Positions 51,598 to 59,543 of a stretch of DNA of 64,000 nt are shown here, piece by piece (positions within the stretch are counted from its first letter, which is position 1; each line of letters begins with the position of its first letter). The position numbers and the translations under genes were made by a program. The stretch is from the NCBI RefSeq assembly GCF_022014595.1, contig NZ_CP091740.1, positions 930,001 through 994,000 of the forward strand, in the 5' to 3' direction. This DNA is from Solitalea lacus (lineage in GTDB: Bacteria; Bacteroidota; Bacteroidia; Sphingobacteriales; Sphingobacteriaceae). The notes below the pieces were generated by a model. It was not told the origin of the DNA. It ran no database searches and saw only the letters and a list, made by a program, of their open reading frames with translations.

Positions 51598-51776
51598 ATG
51601 TTAAAAGGCAAAAATACATTTTTTTCGAAGCGAACAACCCTTAATTGCAATGGTCAGTTGGTTGACTTGTCAGAGCCTAAGGTTATGGGCATCCTGATGG
51701 GGGTAAATATATTTCTGTAAATGAATCTTTACATCGATGTGAACAATTGCTAACCCAAGAGCTTGTGATAATCATC
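51598..51776 (+). pseudogene. folP: 5' fragment of a second folP (dihydropteroate synthase)
   Basis: ATG 51598 opens a frame reading MLKGKNTFFSKRTTLNC and SEPKVMGIL, matching the N-terminus of the intact FolP at 53245 (TLNC, DPKVMGIL). The frame is then disrupted: about 25 bases that would encode the family signature NITPDSF are missing near 51694-51700. After a shift it resumes as GKYISVNESLHRCEQLLTQE, matching GKYNSVNASLQRCEQLLTEG. It ends near 51776, so only the first quarter of the gene remains. It starts about 100 bases from the divergent DUF1599 gene. Confidence 0.88.
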
Positions 51777-51781
51777 AATAC

Positions 51782-51972
51782 ATAGCCCATTGCCATGCCG
51801 CTAGCTTTCCTGGACCGAATGAAATTGATGAGTTTCAAGAGCTGCATTATCCAGCCATAATGAAAGCAATTAAAGAGAGCGGATTTAAGGATACGTTGCC
51901 TAGAAGTTTATTTCCAAACAAACCGAAAAAAATTGGCGCTTAAAAAAGCTATATAAAATTGTGCTGTATAAG
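51782..51972 (+). pseudogene. 3' fragment of a hydroxypyruvate-isomerase-like (TIM-barrel sugar isomerase) gene
   Basis: The reading HCHAASFPGPNEIDEFQELHY and PAIMKAIKESGFK matches the C-terminal part of hydroxypyruvate isomerases (the family form is GNPGR-E-DE-QELNY--IMKAI). It then shifts frame: GYVA, a TAG, then KFI with further decay up to a remnant like LKKAIKIC and AV-stop. I count at least two lesions. There is no upstream part of the gene. Its source is not present in the window. Confidence 0.65.
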
Positions 51973-51974
51973 AA

Positions 51975-52465
51975 AGTACACTAAAACTGAAAATCAACAG
52001 AGAAAAGAGTAAGGTTTGCCCGGTCAATGAAAGCAAATTTTTAGGTTACACCATTCAAGGTGATGGTCGGTTAACGATTGCCGAACAAAGCAATAAAAGC
52101 CAATTTACGCTAGAGGATATAGCCAACAAGCTAAATCCCAAAATCAGAGGTTGGATAAACTATTTATGGGACAATAAGCCGAAGAAGTTTGAGTCCGGTG
52201 TTCTACTATCTGCATCAACAAGCCATAAGTTGGGTTCTGAACAAGTACACTCGTTTTAGAGGAAGCAAACTTAAAGCTATTGCCTGGCTCAAGATGATTG
52301 GAAAGTCATATCCTAACTTATTCTATCATTGGGGATTATGATACAAGCTGTTCTGAAGATAATAAAAGAACAACCCGACTGAATGCGAAGAGCCGTATGA
52401 CGGGAGACTGTCACGTACAGTGCTGTGAGAGGTTTAGGGGTGAAATCCCCCTTTACCTACTCGAC
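51975..52465 (+). mobile_element. 3' remnant of a group II intron (maturase C-terminus plus domains V and VI)
   Basis: The intron-encoded protein remnant reads LKINREKSKVCPVNESKFLGY, then LTIAEQSN, then a short gap, LNPKIRGWINYL. One extra T near 52161-52166 shifts the frame, and the rest continues as PVFYYLHQQAISWVLNKY, TRFRGSKLKAIAWLKM and YPNLFYHWGL, stop 52339-52341. Domain V starts at 52390 (GAGCCGTATGACGGGAGACT) and is followed by a domain VI hairpin (AGGGGTGAAATCCCCCTT). The intron ends near 52465 (CTACTCGAC). Compared with the usual DV, the distal strand has changes (ACAGTGCT where ACGGTTCT is usual). The reverse-transcriptase part is missing, so it is immobile. Confidence 0.85.
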
Positions 52466-52547
52466 TATAATCTTGCGTTGCTGTATCTAAACTATCGGTA
52501 ACGAGTTGTTTCAGAAATGCATTTACGCTTTATAAAATAATTAATAA

Positions 52548-53000
52548 TTAGCTTTTTTGAACTTCAATTGCGCTGAGTCCCTTCGGCCCTTTTTCTGTTT
52601 TGAAAGTCACCTTATCATTTTCTTTAATTGGGCTGATAAGGTTGTTGACATGCACAAAAATACTTTCCTGCGTTTGGTGATCCTTAATAAATCCAAACCC
52701 TTTTGATTCATTAAAAAAGGTAACTGTTCCTTTTCTGCTTTCTTGTGTTAAATCAATAGCTTCAGTTCTGGCAACAGCAATTTGAATGTCTTCAGAATTT
52801 ATTTTCACCTTTTTTGTAGGATCTGGAGGGGAAGAGGTAATATTGCCAAACTCATCAACATAGGCCATCATGTTTTCAAGGCTTTTGCCCTTGCTCGAAT
52901 TGGCTTTGCGCTCTTCTTTCTTTTGCTCTTTGTCTTTTTGCTTTTTTAATCGTTTTTTCTCGTTTTCTTTCTTACTAAATGTTTCTGAGGATTTACCCAT
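52548..53000 (-). CDS. Cold-shock-domain protein with a long charged N-terminal extension
   Basis: The 150-residue protein has a cold-shock domain in its last 65 residues (GTVTFFNESKGFGFIKDHQT, SIFVHVNNL), with the RNP1 and RNP2 aromatic positions present. The first 40 residues are nearly all Lys, Glu, Arg and Ser (KKENEKKRLKKQKDKEQKKE). A middle linker is acidic. The domain binds single-stranded RNA or DNA, probably as an RNA chaperone. A -7-like TACCTTTG sits at 53049-53042 (minus) and a short GCGGA/TCCGC hairpin is in the leader. Confidence 0.87.
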   Translation of the reverse strand: MGKSSETFSKKENEKKRLKKQKDKEQKKEERKANSSKGKSLENMMAYVDEFGNITSSPPDPTKKVKINSEDIQIAVARTEAIDLTQESRKGTVTFFNESKGFGFIKDHQTQESIFVHVNNLISPIKENDKVTFKTEKGPKGLSAIEVQKS

Positions 53001-53041
53001 AATTCTGATTTTGTTTCGTTGTTTGCGGATCTTCCGCAGTG

Positions 53042-53049
53042 CAAAGGTA
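53042..53049 (-). promoter_or_regulatory. Bacteroidota -7 box of the cold-shock-domain gene
   Basis: On the minus strand TACCTTTG (from CAAAGGTA) matches TAnnTTTG. It lies about 42 bases before the start at 53000. Confidence 0.55.
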
Positions 53050-53244
53050 GGTTTTTTTTATTCGTAAGTTTTTGATTTTTAGAAAATTAAATTGTTTGGT
53101 AAAAATGGTGAGCATGCCGTTCAGGCTATTGTTATACAAATCAGGGCATTAATGACCATTTTCATCAAGAACAAAATTTTAAAAATGTCAATTTCGACTG
53201 TTTTCAATTGATTTATTTAATTTAGGCCGAGAACTAGCCTTTTA

Positions 53245-54105
53245 ATGCACAATAGCCCATTTTTTGATAAGCATAGAACCCTGAATTGCGGCGGCCGGCT
53301 GCTTGTTTTGTCCGATCCTAAAGTAATGGGGATTTTAAACATTACCCCCGATTCATTTTTTGACGGAGGGAAATATAATTCGGTAAATGCATCATTACAA
53401 CGTTGTGAGCAATTACTAACCGAAGGAGCTGATATAATTGACTTGGGAGCATACTCTACTCGCCCAGGGGCAGCTGTTATTTCCGAAATGGAAGAAATAG
53501 AACGAGTGCGGACAGTTTTGCAAGAAATCTGCCGGCAATTTCCCCAAGCAATTATCTCCATTGATACATTCAGGGCTGAAGTTGCCCGGGTGGCTGTAAA
53601 TGAGGGAGCCGCTTTAATTAATGACGTGTCAGGAGGAGAGTTGGATGAGAAAATGTTTGAAACGGTTGGTTTATTAAAAGTTCCTTATATACTAATGCAC
53701 ATGCGTGGTACCCCTGATACAATGCTGCAATTAACGACGTACGATGATTTATTAAGTGAAATAATCCGTTATTTTTATGAAAAGGTCGCTCGTTTAAGGA
53801 CATTAGGGGTGAATGATATTGTGTTGGATCCAGGTTTTGGTTTTGCTAAAACAGTTGAACAGAATTATAAACTTATGGCTCATTTGGATGATTTTAAAAT
53901 CTTTGATTTGCCTTTACTTGTAGGTGTTTCACGTAAGTCAATGATTTATAGATTGCTGCAAACTGATTCGCAGTCGGCATTAAATGGTACATCAATATTA
54001 AATATGGTTTCATTACAGCAAGGAGCAAACATTTTAAGGGTGCATGACGTAAAAGAGGCCGTTGAGGTGGTGAAGATTTTTAATGCACTAAATAATAACT
54101 ATTGA
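53245..54105 (+). CDS. folP: Dihydropteroate synthase
   Basis: The 286-residue enzyme joins dihydropterin pyrophosphate and p-aminobenzoate in folate synthesis, and is the sulfonamide target. Motifs are visible: VMGILNITPDSFFDGGKY, IIDLGAYSTRPGA, ISIDTFRAEVARVAV, LMHMRGTPDTM, VLDPGFGFAKTVEQNYKLM and LVGVSRKSMI. The length is normal. The next gene, cdaA, lies about 70 bases downstream in the same direction. A decayed second copy of the 5' end lies at 51598-51776. Confidence 0.97.
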   Translation: MHNSPFFDKHRTLNCGGRLLVLSDPKVMGILNITPDSFFDGGKYNSVNASLQRCEQLLTEGADIIDLGAYSTRPGAAVISEMEEIERVRTVLQEICRQFPQAIISIDTFRAEVARVAVNEGAALINDVSGGELDEKMFETVGLLKVPYILMHMRGTPDTMLQLTTYDDLLSEIIRYFYEKVARLRTLGVNDIVLDPGFGFAKTVEQNYKLMAHLDDFKIFDLPLLVGVSRKSMIYRLLQTDSQSALNGTSILNMVSLQQGANILRVHDVKEAVEVVKIFNALNNNY

Positions 54106-54173
54106 TTATAATCTAATCACTGTTGTTAAACAGTGAAGAAGTAAAACTATATTGTCTCTGTAATCAAAACAAA

Positions 54174-54971
54174 ATGAACTCATTTGATCTGGTATTTTCC
54201 GATTTTGGCATATTCGACTTAATAGATATACTGCTGGTAGCTATTCTAATATATCTGTTTTACAGTTTATTGCGCGGCACTATCGCTATTAATATCCTTG
54301 TCGGTTACCTTCTTATTTATTTGTTCTATTTGCTGGTAAAATCATTGGAGATGCGTTTGCTTACCACCCTTTTTAACGGATTTTTTCAGGTAGGTGTAAT
54401 GGCATTAATAGTTGTTTTTCAGCCCGAAATAAGGAAGTTTCTGTTAATGGTCGGTAAGAACTTTAAATTGTATCGCAACGAATATTGGTACCGTTTATTT
54501 GTTCGTAATAAGGTCATCCAAAAAGAACTTGAACAAACACAGATTAAACCAATTTTAGATGCATGTAAGGTAATGCAGGAAACCAAAACCGGAGCCTTGA
54601 TTGTTTTTGCGAAGAATCCTGAAGAGGAGCATTTTTATAAAAACGGTGAAGAAATTGAAGCGATGGTTTCAAAGCGGTTGCTCGAATCAATTTTTAATAA
54701 ATACAGCCCTCTGCATGATGGTGCCGTGATTATATCCGAAGGGAAAATTATGGCAGCAGCCTGTATTTTACCATTGACAGATAATCAGGATATTCCACCT
54801 TACATGGGTCTGCGTCACCGGGCGGCCTTGGGTATTTCAGAAGTTGCCGATGTGTCAGCTTTGGTAGTTTCGGAAGAAACCGGGAATCTTGCTTATGCTC
54901 GCCAGGGGAAAATTAAATCAAACATTTCACTGAATGATTTAGAGCGGAATCTGCGTAAGGATTTGATTTAA
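54174..54971 (+). CDS. cdaA: Diadenylate cyclase CdaA
   Basis: The 265-residue membrane enzyme makes c-di-AMP from two ATP. Three N-terminal helices (about 14-35, 38-56, 68-84) precede the DAC domain (about 110-250), which has the DGA motif (182-184, SPLHDGAVIISEG) and RHR motif (214-216, GLRHRAALG). The frame opens at 54123 upstream of a better start. ATG 54174 (MNSFDLVFSDFGIFD) matches CdaA beginnings. It follows folP; no CdaR or GlmM gene is adjacent. NrnA-type phosphodiesterases, one at 23083, may degrade its breakdown product pApA. Confidence 0.95.
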   Translation: MNSFDLVFSDFGIFDLIDILLVAILIYLFYSLLRGTIAINILVGYLLIYLFYLLVKSLEMRLLTTLFNGFFQVGVMALIVVFQPEIRKFLLMVGKNFKLYRNEYWYRLFVRNKVIQKELEQTQIKPILDACKVMQETKTGALIVFAKNPEEEHFYKNGEEIEAMVSKRLLESIFNKYSPLHDGAVIISEGKIMAAACILPLTDNQDIPPYMGLRHRAALGISEVADVSALVVSEETGNLAYARQGKIKSNISLNDLERNLRKDLI

Positions 54972-55030
54972 ATGGTGCCAAAAATCCTTTTTAGAGCACA
55001 GTTAATTGAGTCACTAAAAATCTTCATAGT

Positions 55031-55750
55031 ATGAATGCTTTTGTTGTTTCTTTAATTTCAATCTTGGTAATAACTGGCTTCAATCCTAAAAAAATATCGC
55101 TTACAACCAGTGAGGATTTTCATAAAAATGAATCAGGTGGTTGGAAGATACTTTTTGATGGAAAGTCCAAATCGGAATGGCATACCTATGGTAAGGAAAA
55201 TGCAGGTAGTGCCTGGGAAGTAGATAATGGATGGTTGCACCTGGTGAATACTGAAAAAGAAGGAAGAGGAGACTTAATAACAGATGCTTCTTTTGAAAAT
55301 TTTCATTTGAAATTAGAATGGAAAATTGCACCTAAAGGAAACAGCGGGATATTCATTTATGTACAGGAGGACCTTGCTAAATATCCAAATGCATTTAATA
55401 CAGGGTTAGAAATGCAAGTATTGGACAATAATGGCCATCCGGATGCTAAAATAAAAAAGCACAGAGCTGGTGATCTTTATGATTTAATCTCTTGCCAAAA
55501 AGAAACGGTAAAGCCTGCCGGAGAATGGAATAAGGTTGAAATTATAAGTAAAAATGGGAAGCTCGTTTTTTATTTAAATGGTGATAAAGTAGTATCAACA
55601 ATATTGTGGGATTCGAACTGGAAGAGATTGGTTGAAGGAAGCAAGTTTGCCACTATGCCTGGATTTGGCGAATTCCAATCGGGTAAAATTGCTTTGCAAG
55701 ATCATGGGGATGAGGTATGGTATCGAAATATTATGATTAAAAAATTGTAA
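55031..55750 (+). CDS. Secreted DUF1080 (3-keto-disaccharide hydrolase-like) protein
   Basis: The 239-residue protein has an N-terminal signal peptide (about 1-17) and a DUF1080 jelly-roll domain (about 45-238). Typical DUF1080 elements are GWKILFDGKSKSEWHTYGKE, LKLEWKIAPKGNSGIFIYVQ, TGLEMQVLDNNGHPDA, AGDLYDLI and the C-terminal IALQDHGDEVWYRNIMIK. Family members cleave or recognise 3-keto sugars in some systems, but most are uncharacterised. It stands alone. Confidence 0.88.
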   Translation: MNAFVVSLISILVITGFNPKKISLTTSEDFHKNESGGWKILFDGKSKSEWHTYGKENAGSAWEVDNGWLHLVNTEKEGRGDLITDASFENFHLKLEWKIAPKGNSGIFIYVQEDLAKYPNAFNTGLEMQVLDNNGHPDAKIKKHRAGDLYDLISCQKETVKPAGEWNKVEIISKNGKLVFYLNGDKVVSTILWDSNWKRLVEGSKFATMPGFGEFQSGKIALQDHGDEVWYRNIMIKKL

Positions 55751-55837
55751 TCAAATATTGTGCACGTTTATCTAAGTGTTTCTTGGTGAGAGCTTTTCTT
55801 TTTTGTAGCTTAAGGGTAAATGCTCTTAACCTGTAAT

Positions 55838-57355
55838 ATGGAAGCCACAAATGTTGAGGTTCGCAATCTTACTCCCGAAGATTATCTGCAGCTAAAAACA
55901 TCAATGATAACGGCCTATGAAGCTATAGGAGGGCATCATTGGACAAAGGAGGATATAAAACGTCTAATTGCCAAATTTCCTGAAGGTCAGATATGTGTTA
56001 CCTTAAATGGGCAGGTTGTTGGCTGTGCCTTGTCAATTATTGTGCCTTATGAAAGGTTTGGCGATAATCATGATTATGCAAAGATTACGGGGAACTATAC
56101 GTTTAATACGCATGATGCTAAAGGGGATACACTTTATGGTATAGAGGTTTTTATCCACCCAGATTATAGAGGGTTAAGATTAGCCCGTAGGTTATATGAT
56201 GCACGCAAGTTTTTATGTGAGAGTTTGAATTTGGAGGGCATCATTGCCGGTGGCAGAATCCCTGGCTACCATCAGTATGCCGATGCTATGAGTCCCCGCC
56301 AATACATTCAGAAGGTTCAATCTAAAGAGATATATGATACAACGTTAAGCTTTCAGCTTTCAAATGACTTCAGAGTGAAGAAAGTGTTGAAGAACTACCT
56401 TCCTTTGGATAACGAATCGATGGGATACGCCACTTTGTTAATCTGGCATAATGCATTTTATGATCCTGATCAACAGATGTTGTTGCGCCGTGATTATATT
56501 CGGATAGGTATTGTGCAATGGCAAATGCGTCCATACAACAGTATTGATGAGGTATTAGGGCATATGGAATACTTTATTGATGCAGTAAGTGATTATCACT
56601 CTGATTTTGTATTGTTTCCTGAGCTTTTTAATGCTCCATTAATGGGTAAATTCAATGATCAAGCTCCCAATGAAGCCATGCGAAGCCTGGCTGTTTACAC
56701 CGATGAATTAGCGGAGCGTTTATCCAAATTAGCAGTATCATATAATGTAAATATTATTGCGGGCAGCATGCCTCGTATTGATAAAGGTAAGTTGTATAAT
56801 GCTGCGTATTGTTTGCAGCGATCGGGTGCGGTGGATTATTATTATAAAATTCATCCAACTCCTGCCGAAGTGAAAGAATGGGCATTCACTGGAGGAGACA
56901 AGATTCATGTGATACAAACAGATGTTTGTAAAATTGGTATGCTGATTTGTTATGATGTGGAGTTTCCGGAATTGCCACGGTTGTTGGCAGAAGAAGGCAT
57001 GCAAATTTTGTTCGTACCATTTTTAACGGATACCCAGAATGCATATAATCGGGTACGGATTTGTTCACAGGCAAGAGCTATAGAAAATGAGTGTTTTGTT
57101 GCCATTGCCGGTAATGTTGGCAATCTGCCAAAAGTGAATAATATGGATTTGCAATTTGCACAATCGGCAATATTTACACCATCCGACTTTGCATTTCCTG
57201 TAAATGCTATTCAGGCTGAAGCTACCCCCAATACAGAAACTATAGTTGTAGCAGATTTGGATTTAACCTTGTTGAATGAGTTACATTACTATGGTTCTGT
57301 GCGTACACTTAATGACAGGCGAAAAGATTTGTATGAATTAAAATGGAAGTTTTGA
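55838..57355 (+). CDS. GNAT N-acetyltransferase fused to a carbon-nitrogen hydrolase (nitrilase-like)
   Basis: The 505-residue protein has an N-terminal GNAT domain (about 1-150, with FIHPDYRGLRLARRLYDARK as the acetyl-CoA loop) and a C-terminal nitrilase-superfamily domain (about 215-500). The nitrilase catalytic residues are Glu in DFVLFPELFNAPL, Lys in KIHPTPAEVKEW and Cys in IGMLICYDVEFPELPRLL. The substrate is unknown. I choose ATG 55838 (MEATNVEVRNL) over 55820. The domain fusion recurs in bacteria, suggesting coupled acyl transfer and amide hydrolysis. Confidence 0.9.
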   Translation: MEATNVEVRNLTPEDYLQLKTSMITAYEAIGGHHWTKEDIKRLIAKFPEGQICVTLNGQVVGCALSIIVPYERFGDNHDYAKITGNYTFNTHDAKGDTLYGIEVFIHPDYRGLRLARRLYDARKFLCESLNLEGIIAGGRIPGYHQYADAMSPRQYIQKVQSKEIYDTTLSFQLSNDFRVKKVLKNYLPLDNESMGYATLLIWHNAFYDPDQQMLLRRDYIRIGIVQWQMRPYNSIDEVLGHMEYFIDAVSDYHSDFVLFPELFNAPLMGKFNDQAPNEAMRSLAVYTDELAERLSKLAVSYNVNIIAGSMPRIDKGKLYNAAYCLQRSGAVDYYYKIHPTPAEVKEWAFTGGDKIHVIQTDVCKIGMLICYDVEFPELPRLLAEEGMQILFVPFLTDTQNAYNRVRICSQARAIENECFVAIAGNVGNLPKVNNMDLQFAQSAIFTPSDFAFPVNAIQAEATPNTETIVVADLDLTLLNELHYYGSVRTLNDRRKDLYELKWKF

Positions 57356-57373
57356 TTTTCATAAGAGTTTATA

Positions 57374-57417
57374 AAAAGCAAAGCCGAAGTTTTTAAAAAC
57401 TTCGGCTTTGCTTTTAT
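57374..57417. terminator. Bidirectional terminator between the GNAT-nitrilase and bacilliredoxin genes
   Basis: AAAAGCAAAGCCGAAGTTTT pairs perfectly with AAAACTTCGGCTTTGCTTTT, with A/T runs at both edges, between convergent genes. Confidence 0.9.
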
Positions 57418-57430
57418 TAGAATTTTCTGA

Positions 57431-57841
57431 TTAACAATATTGTTCAAATGCTCCAATTAGACTGTCAGCGATCATTTGGGCAGGGCGTCCTTCAATATGA
57501 TGACGCTCAATCATATGAACTAATTTGCCATCTTTAAATAATGCCATTGATGGAGATGATGGAGGATATGGCAACATGTATGAACGAGCCTTATCAACTG
57601 CTTCTTTCTCCATACCAGCAAAAACAGTAACAATTTTAGTTGGCTTCTTTTCATTTTTAACAGCGATGCGAGCTGCCGGGCGTGCATTAGCCGCTGCACA
57701 TCCACAAACTGAGTTAACTACTACAAAGACGGTTCCTTCCGAAGTAATGGCTTTTTCAACATCGTCTGCAGTCATTAACTGCTCAAAACCATCATTAGTC
57801 AATTCTTCGCGCATAGGCGCAACCATGTATTCTGGGTACAT
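57431..57841 (-). CDS. BrxA/BrxB family bacilliredoxin
   Basis: The 136-residue thioredoxin-fold protein has the CGC redox motif of the YphP/YqiW group (VNSVCGCAAANARPAARI, Cys46 and Cys48). The Pro-rich MYPEYMVAPMREEL start and the C-terminal HHIEGRPAQMIADSL are typical. In bacillithiol-using bacteria these proteins remove bacillithiol from oxidised proteins. It is monocistronic, facing the GNAT-nitrilase gene across a shared terminator. Confidence 0.93.
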   Translation of the reverse strand: MYPEYMVAPMREELTNDGFEQLMTADDVEKAITSEGTVFVVVNSVCGCAAANARPAARIAVKNEKKPTKIVTVFAGMEKEAVDKARSYMLPYPPSSPSMALFKDGKLVHMIERHHIEGRPAQMIADSLIGAFEQYC

Positions 57842-57979
57842 AAGCTTTTATTTGTCTGATATTTTATGCAAAATTAAAAGGAATAACCCAAAGTTGTTGC
57901 AATTGTTTTGTCAAAAACCGATTTGTATGGTTGTTGGATTAATTTCTAAATTTAGAGCATCAAACAATCTGCTTGGAAA

Positions 57980-59461
57980 ATGCACTTTAAGGACCTGTTT
58001 GTCAATGTATCTGAAACATTATCATTTACTACCATTTTGCTGGGGGTGGGTTATTTGGCTGCATTTATTGTTTCTGTATTGGTGATTTCTGAAAATAGAA
58101 GTCCTGCAAAAACACTTGCGTATTTGTTGCTTTTCTTCTTGCTTCCTTTTTTGGGTATTATCATTTATTATGTATTTGGTGAAAACTACCGGAAGAAGAA
58201 ATTATACAGGTTAAAAGCCCTTGAAGATGAAAAGCTTCAAAAAAGGTTAAATGCCTATGTATACCAACGGTCTGAAGAAAAATTGAAAGAAAATGAACTG
58301 CAACTTAAAGACTATGAAAAGCTGGTTCGTTTGCTTACCTATGAAGGACGTTTTCCATTAACCGATAATAATCATGTTCAGATATTGATTAATGGGGAGG
58401 AGAAGTTTCCGGTGTTATTTGATGCGCTTGAGAATGCTAAACATCATATTCACATTGAATATTACATCATTGAAGAAGGATTTATTGTAGATCGACTTTT
58501 TGATATTTTATTTAAAAAAGCAGCTGAGGGGGTTGAGATCAGACTTATTTATGATGATTTTGGATGTTCCCTAAGTAAAAAGTTTCTCAAAAAAATAGCA
58601 GAGGCCAATATTAGAGCGGTTCCTTTTTATAAAATACATATCCCATTTTTATCTAATAGGCAAAACTATCGAGATCATAGGAAAATTGTGGTTATCGATG
58701 GAGAAGTAGGATTTGTTGGCGGTATAAACCTGTCAGATAAGTATCAAAACGAAGGGATGAATAATGAACTTTTCTGGCGTGATACCCATTTGAAGATAGA
58801 AGGAGAGGCGGTGCGATCATTGCAACTTTTTTTTGCGCTTAACTGGAGTTTTTGCACCGATGAAGGACTCTTTTTTCAAAATGAGTATTTTCCGAAATAT
58901 GAACATGCGGGCGATAAAAAAGTGCAGATTGCAGTTAGCGGTCCCGATTCTGACCACGCAAGTATCATGTTAAGTTATCTTTCTGCTATTTCAAGCGCAC
59001 GTAAGTGCGTGTATTTGACCACTCCCTATTTTATTCCTAATGAAAGCATTTTAAATGCTTTAAAAAATGCAGCCTTAAGCCGATTGGATGTGAAACTGTT
59101 GGTTCCTGGTATTTCTGATTCAAGATTTGTAAATGCCGCATCTCAATCATACTATGAAGAACTGTTAGAGTGTGGTGTTCGAATTTTTAGGTATAAGAAA
59201 GGCTTTGTGCATGCTAAAACCATGATTGTGGATGACGTGATTTCGATGGTTGGAACGGCTAATATGGATATTCGGAGTTTCGACCTTAATTTTGAAGTGA
59301 ATGCTGTCGTGTTTGATGAAGAAATTAATCAGCAGTTAAAACAGGTTTTTTTAGAAGATTTGCACCAAAGTCGTGAAATTTCTACCGCATATTGGCATAG
59401 ACGCCGCTGGTTTAAGCACTTTTTTGAATCAATGTGCAGGTTGCTCTCACCAATTTTGTAG
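57980..59461 (+). CDS. cls: Cardiolipin synthase
   Basis: The 493-residue enzyme makes cardiolipin from two phosphatidylglycerols. Two N-terminal helices (about 17-37 and 43-66) precede two PLD domains. The first HKD motif is [13 protein letters not shown] (His233, Lys235, Asp240). The second is [12 protein letters not shown], about 165 residues later. A small uncharged linker lies between them. The length is typical of ClsA-type enzymes. The start at 57980 is within 140 bases of the divergent bacilliredoxin gene. Confidence 0.95.
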   Translation: MHFKDLFVNVSETLSFTTILLGVGYLAAFIVSVLVISENRSPAKTLAYLLLFFLLPFLGIIIYYVFGENYRKKKLYRLKALEDEKLQKRLNAYVYQRSEEKLKENELQLKDYEKLVRLLTYEGRFPLTDNNHVQILINGEEKFPVLFDALENAKHHIHIEYYIIEEGFIVDRLFDILFKKAAEGVEIRLIYDDFGCSLSKKFLKKIAEANIRAVPFYKIHIPFLSNRQNYRDHRKIVVIDGEVGFVGGINLSDKYQNEGMNNELFWRDTHLKIEGEAVRSLQLFFALNWSFCTDEGLFFQNEYFPKYEHAGDKKVQIAVSGPDSDHASIMLSYLSAISSARKCVYLTTPYFIPNESILNALKNAALSRLDVKLLVPGISDSRFVNAASQSYYEELLECGVRIFRYKKGFVHAKTMIVDDVISMVGTANMDIRSFDLNFEVNAVVFDEEINQQLKQVFLEDLHQSREISTAYWHRRRWFKHFFESMCRLLSPIL

Positions 59462-59517
59462 ATCCAATACTAATCTCATACTTCGTACTTCTGTTTTCAT
59501 CTTGTTGCGGAGTTCCG

Positions 59518-59525
59518 TACCTTTG
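59518..59525 (+). promoter_or_regulatory. Bacteroidota -7 box upstream of ahcY
   Basis: TACCTTTG matches TAnnTTTG and lies 18 bases before ATG 59544. No good TTG is found at 19-base spacing. There is no room for a SAH riboswitch between box and start. Confidence 0.6.
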
Positions 59526-59543
59526 CACAAAATTTATAATAGT

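Noticed and set aside
52298-52501. A 67-residue frame crossing the end of the group II intron
   Set aside because: It runs through the maturase end, domain V and domain VI in the wrong frame. No codon pattern supports it.
53217-53561. Minus-strand frame over the start of folP
   Set aside because: It is antisense to a well-supported dihydropteroate synthase with no signal of its own.
59373-59543. An N-terminal extension of ahcY overlapping cls
   Set aside because: The extra residues do not resemble adenosylhomocysteinase, and ATG 59544 follows a -7 box and matches the family start.
59480-59543. A possible SAH riboswitch upstream of ahcY
   Set aside because: The space between the -7 box and the ATG is only about 18 bases, too short for any known SAH aptamer.
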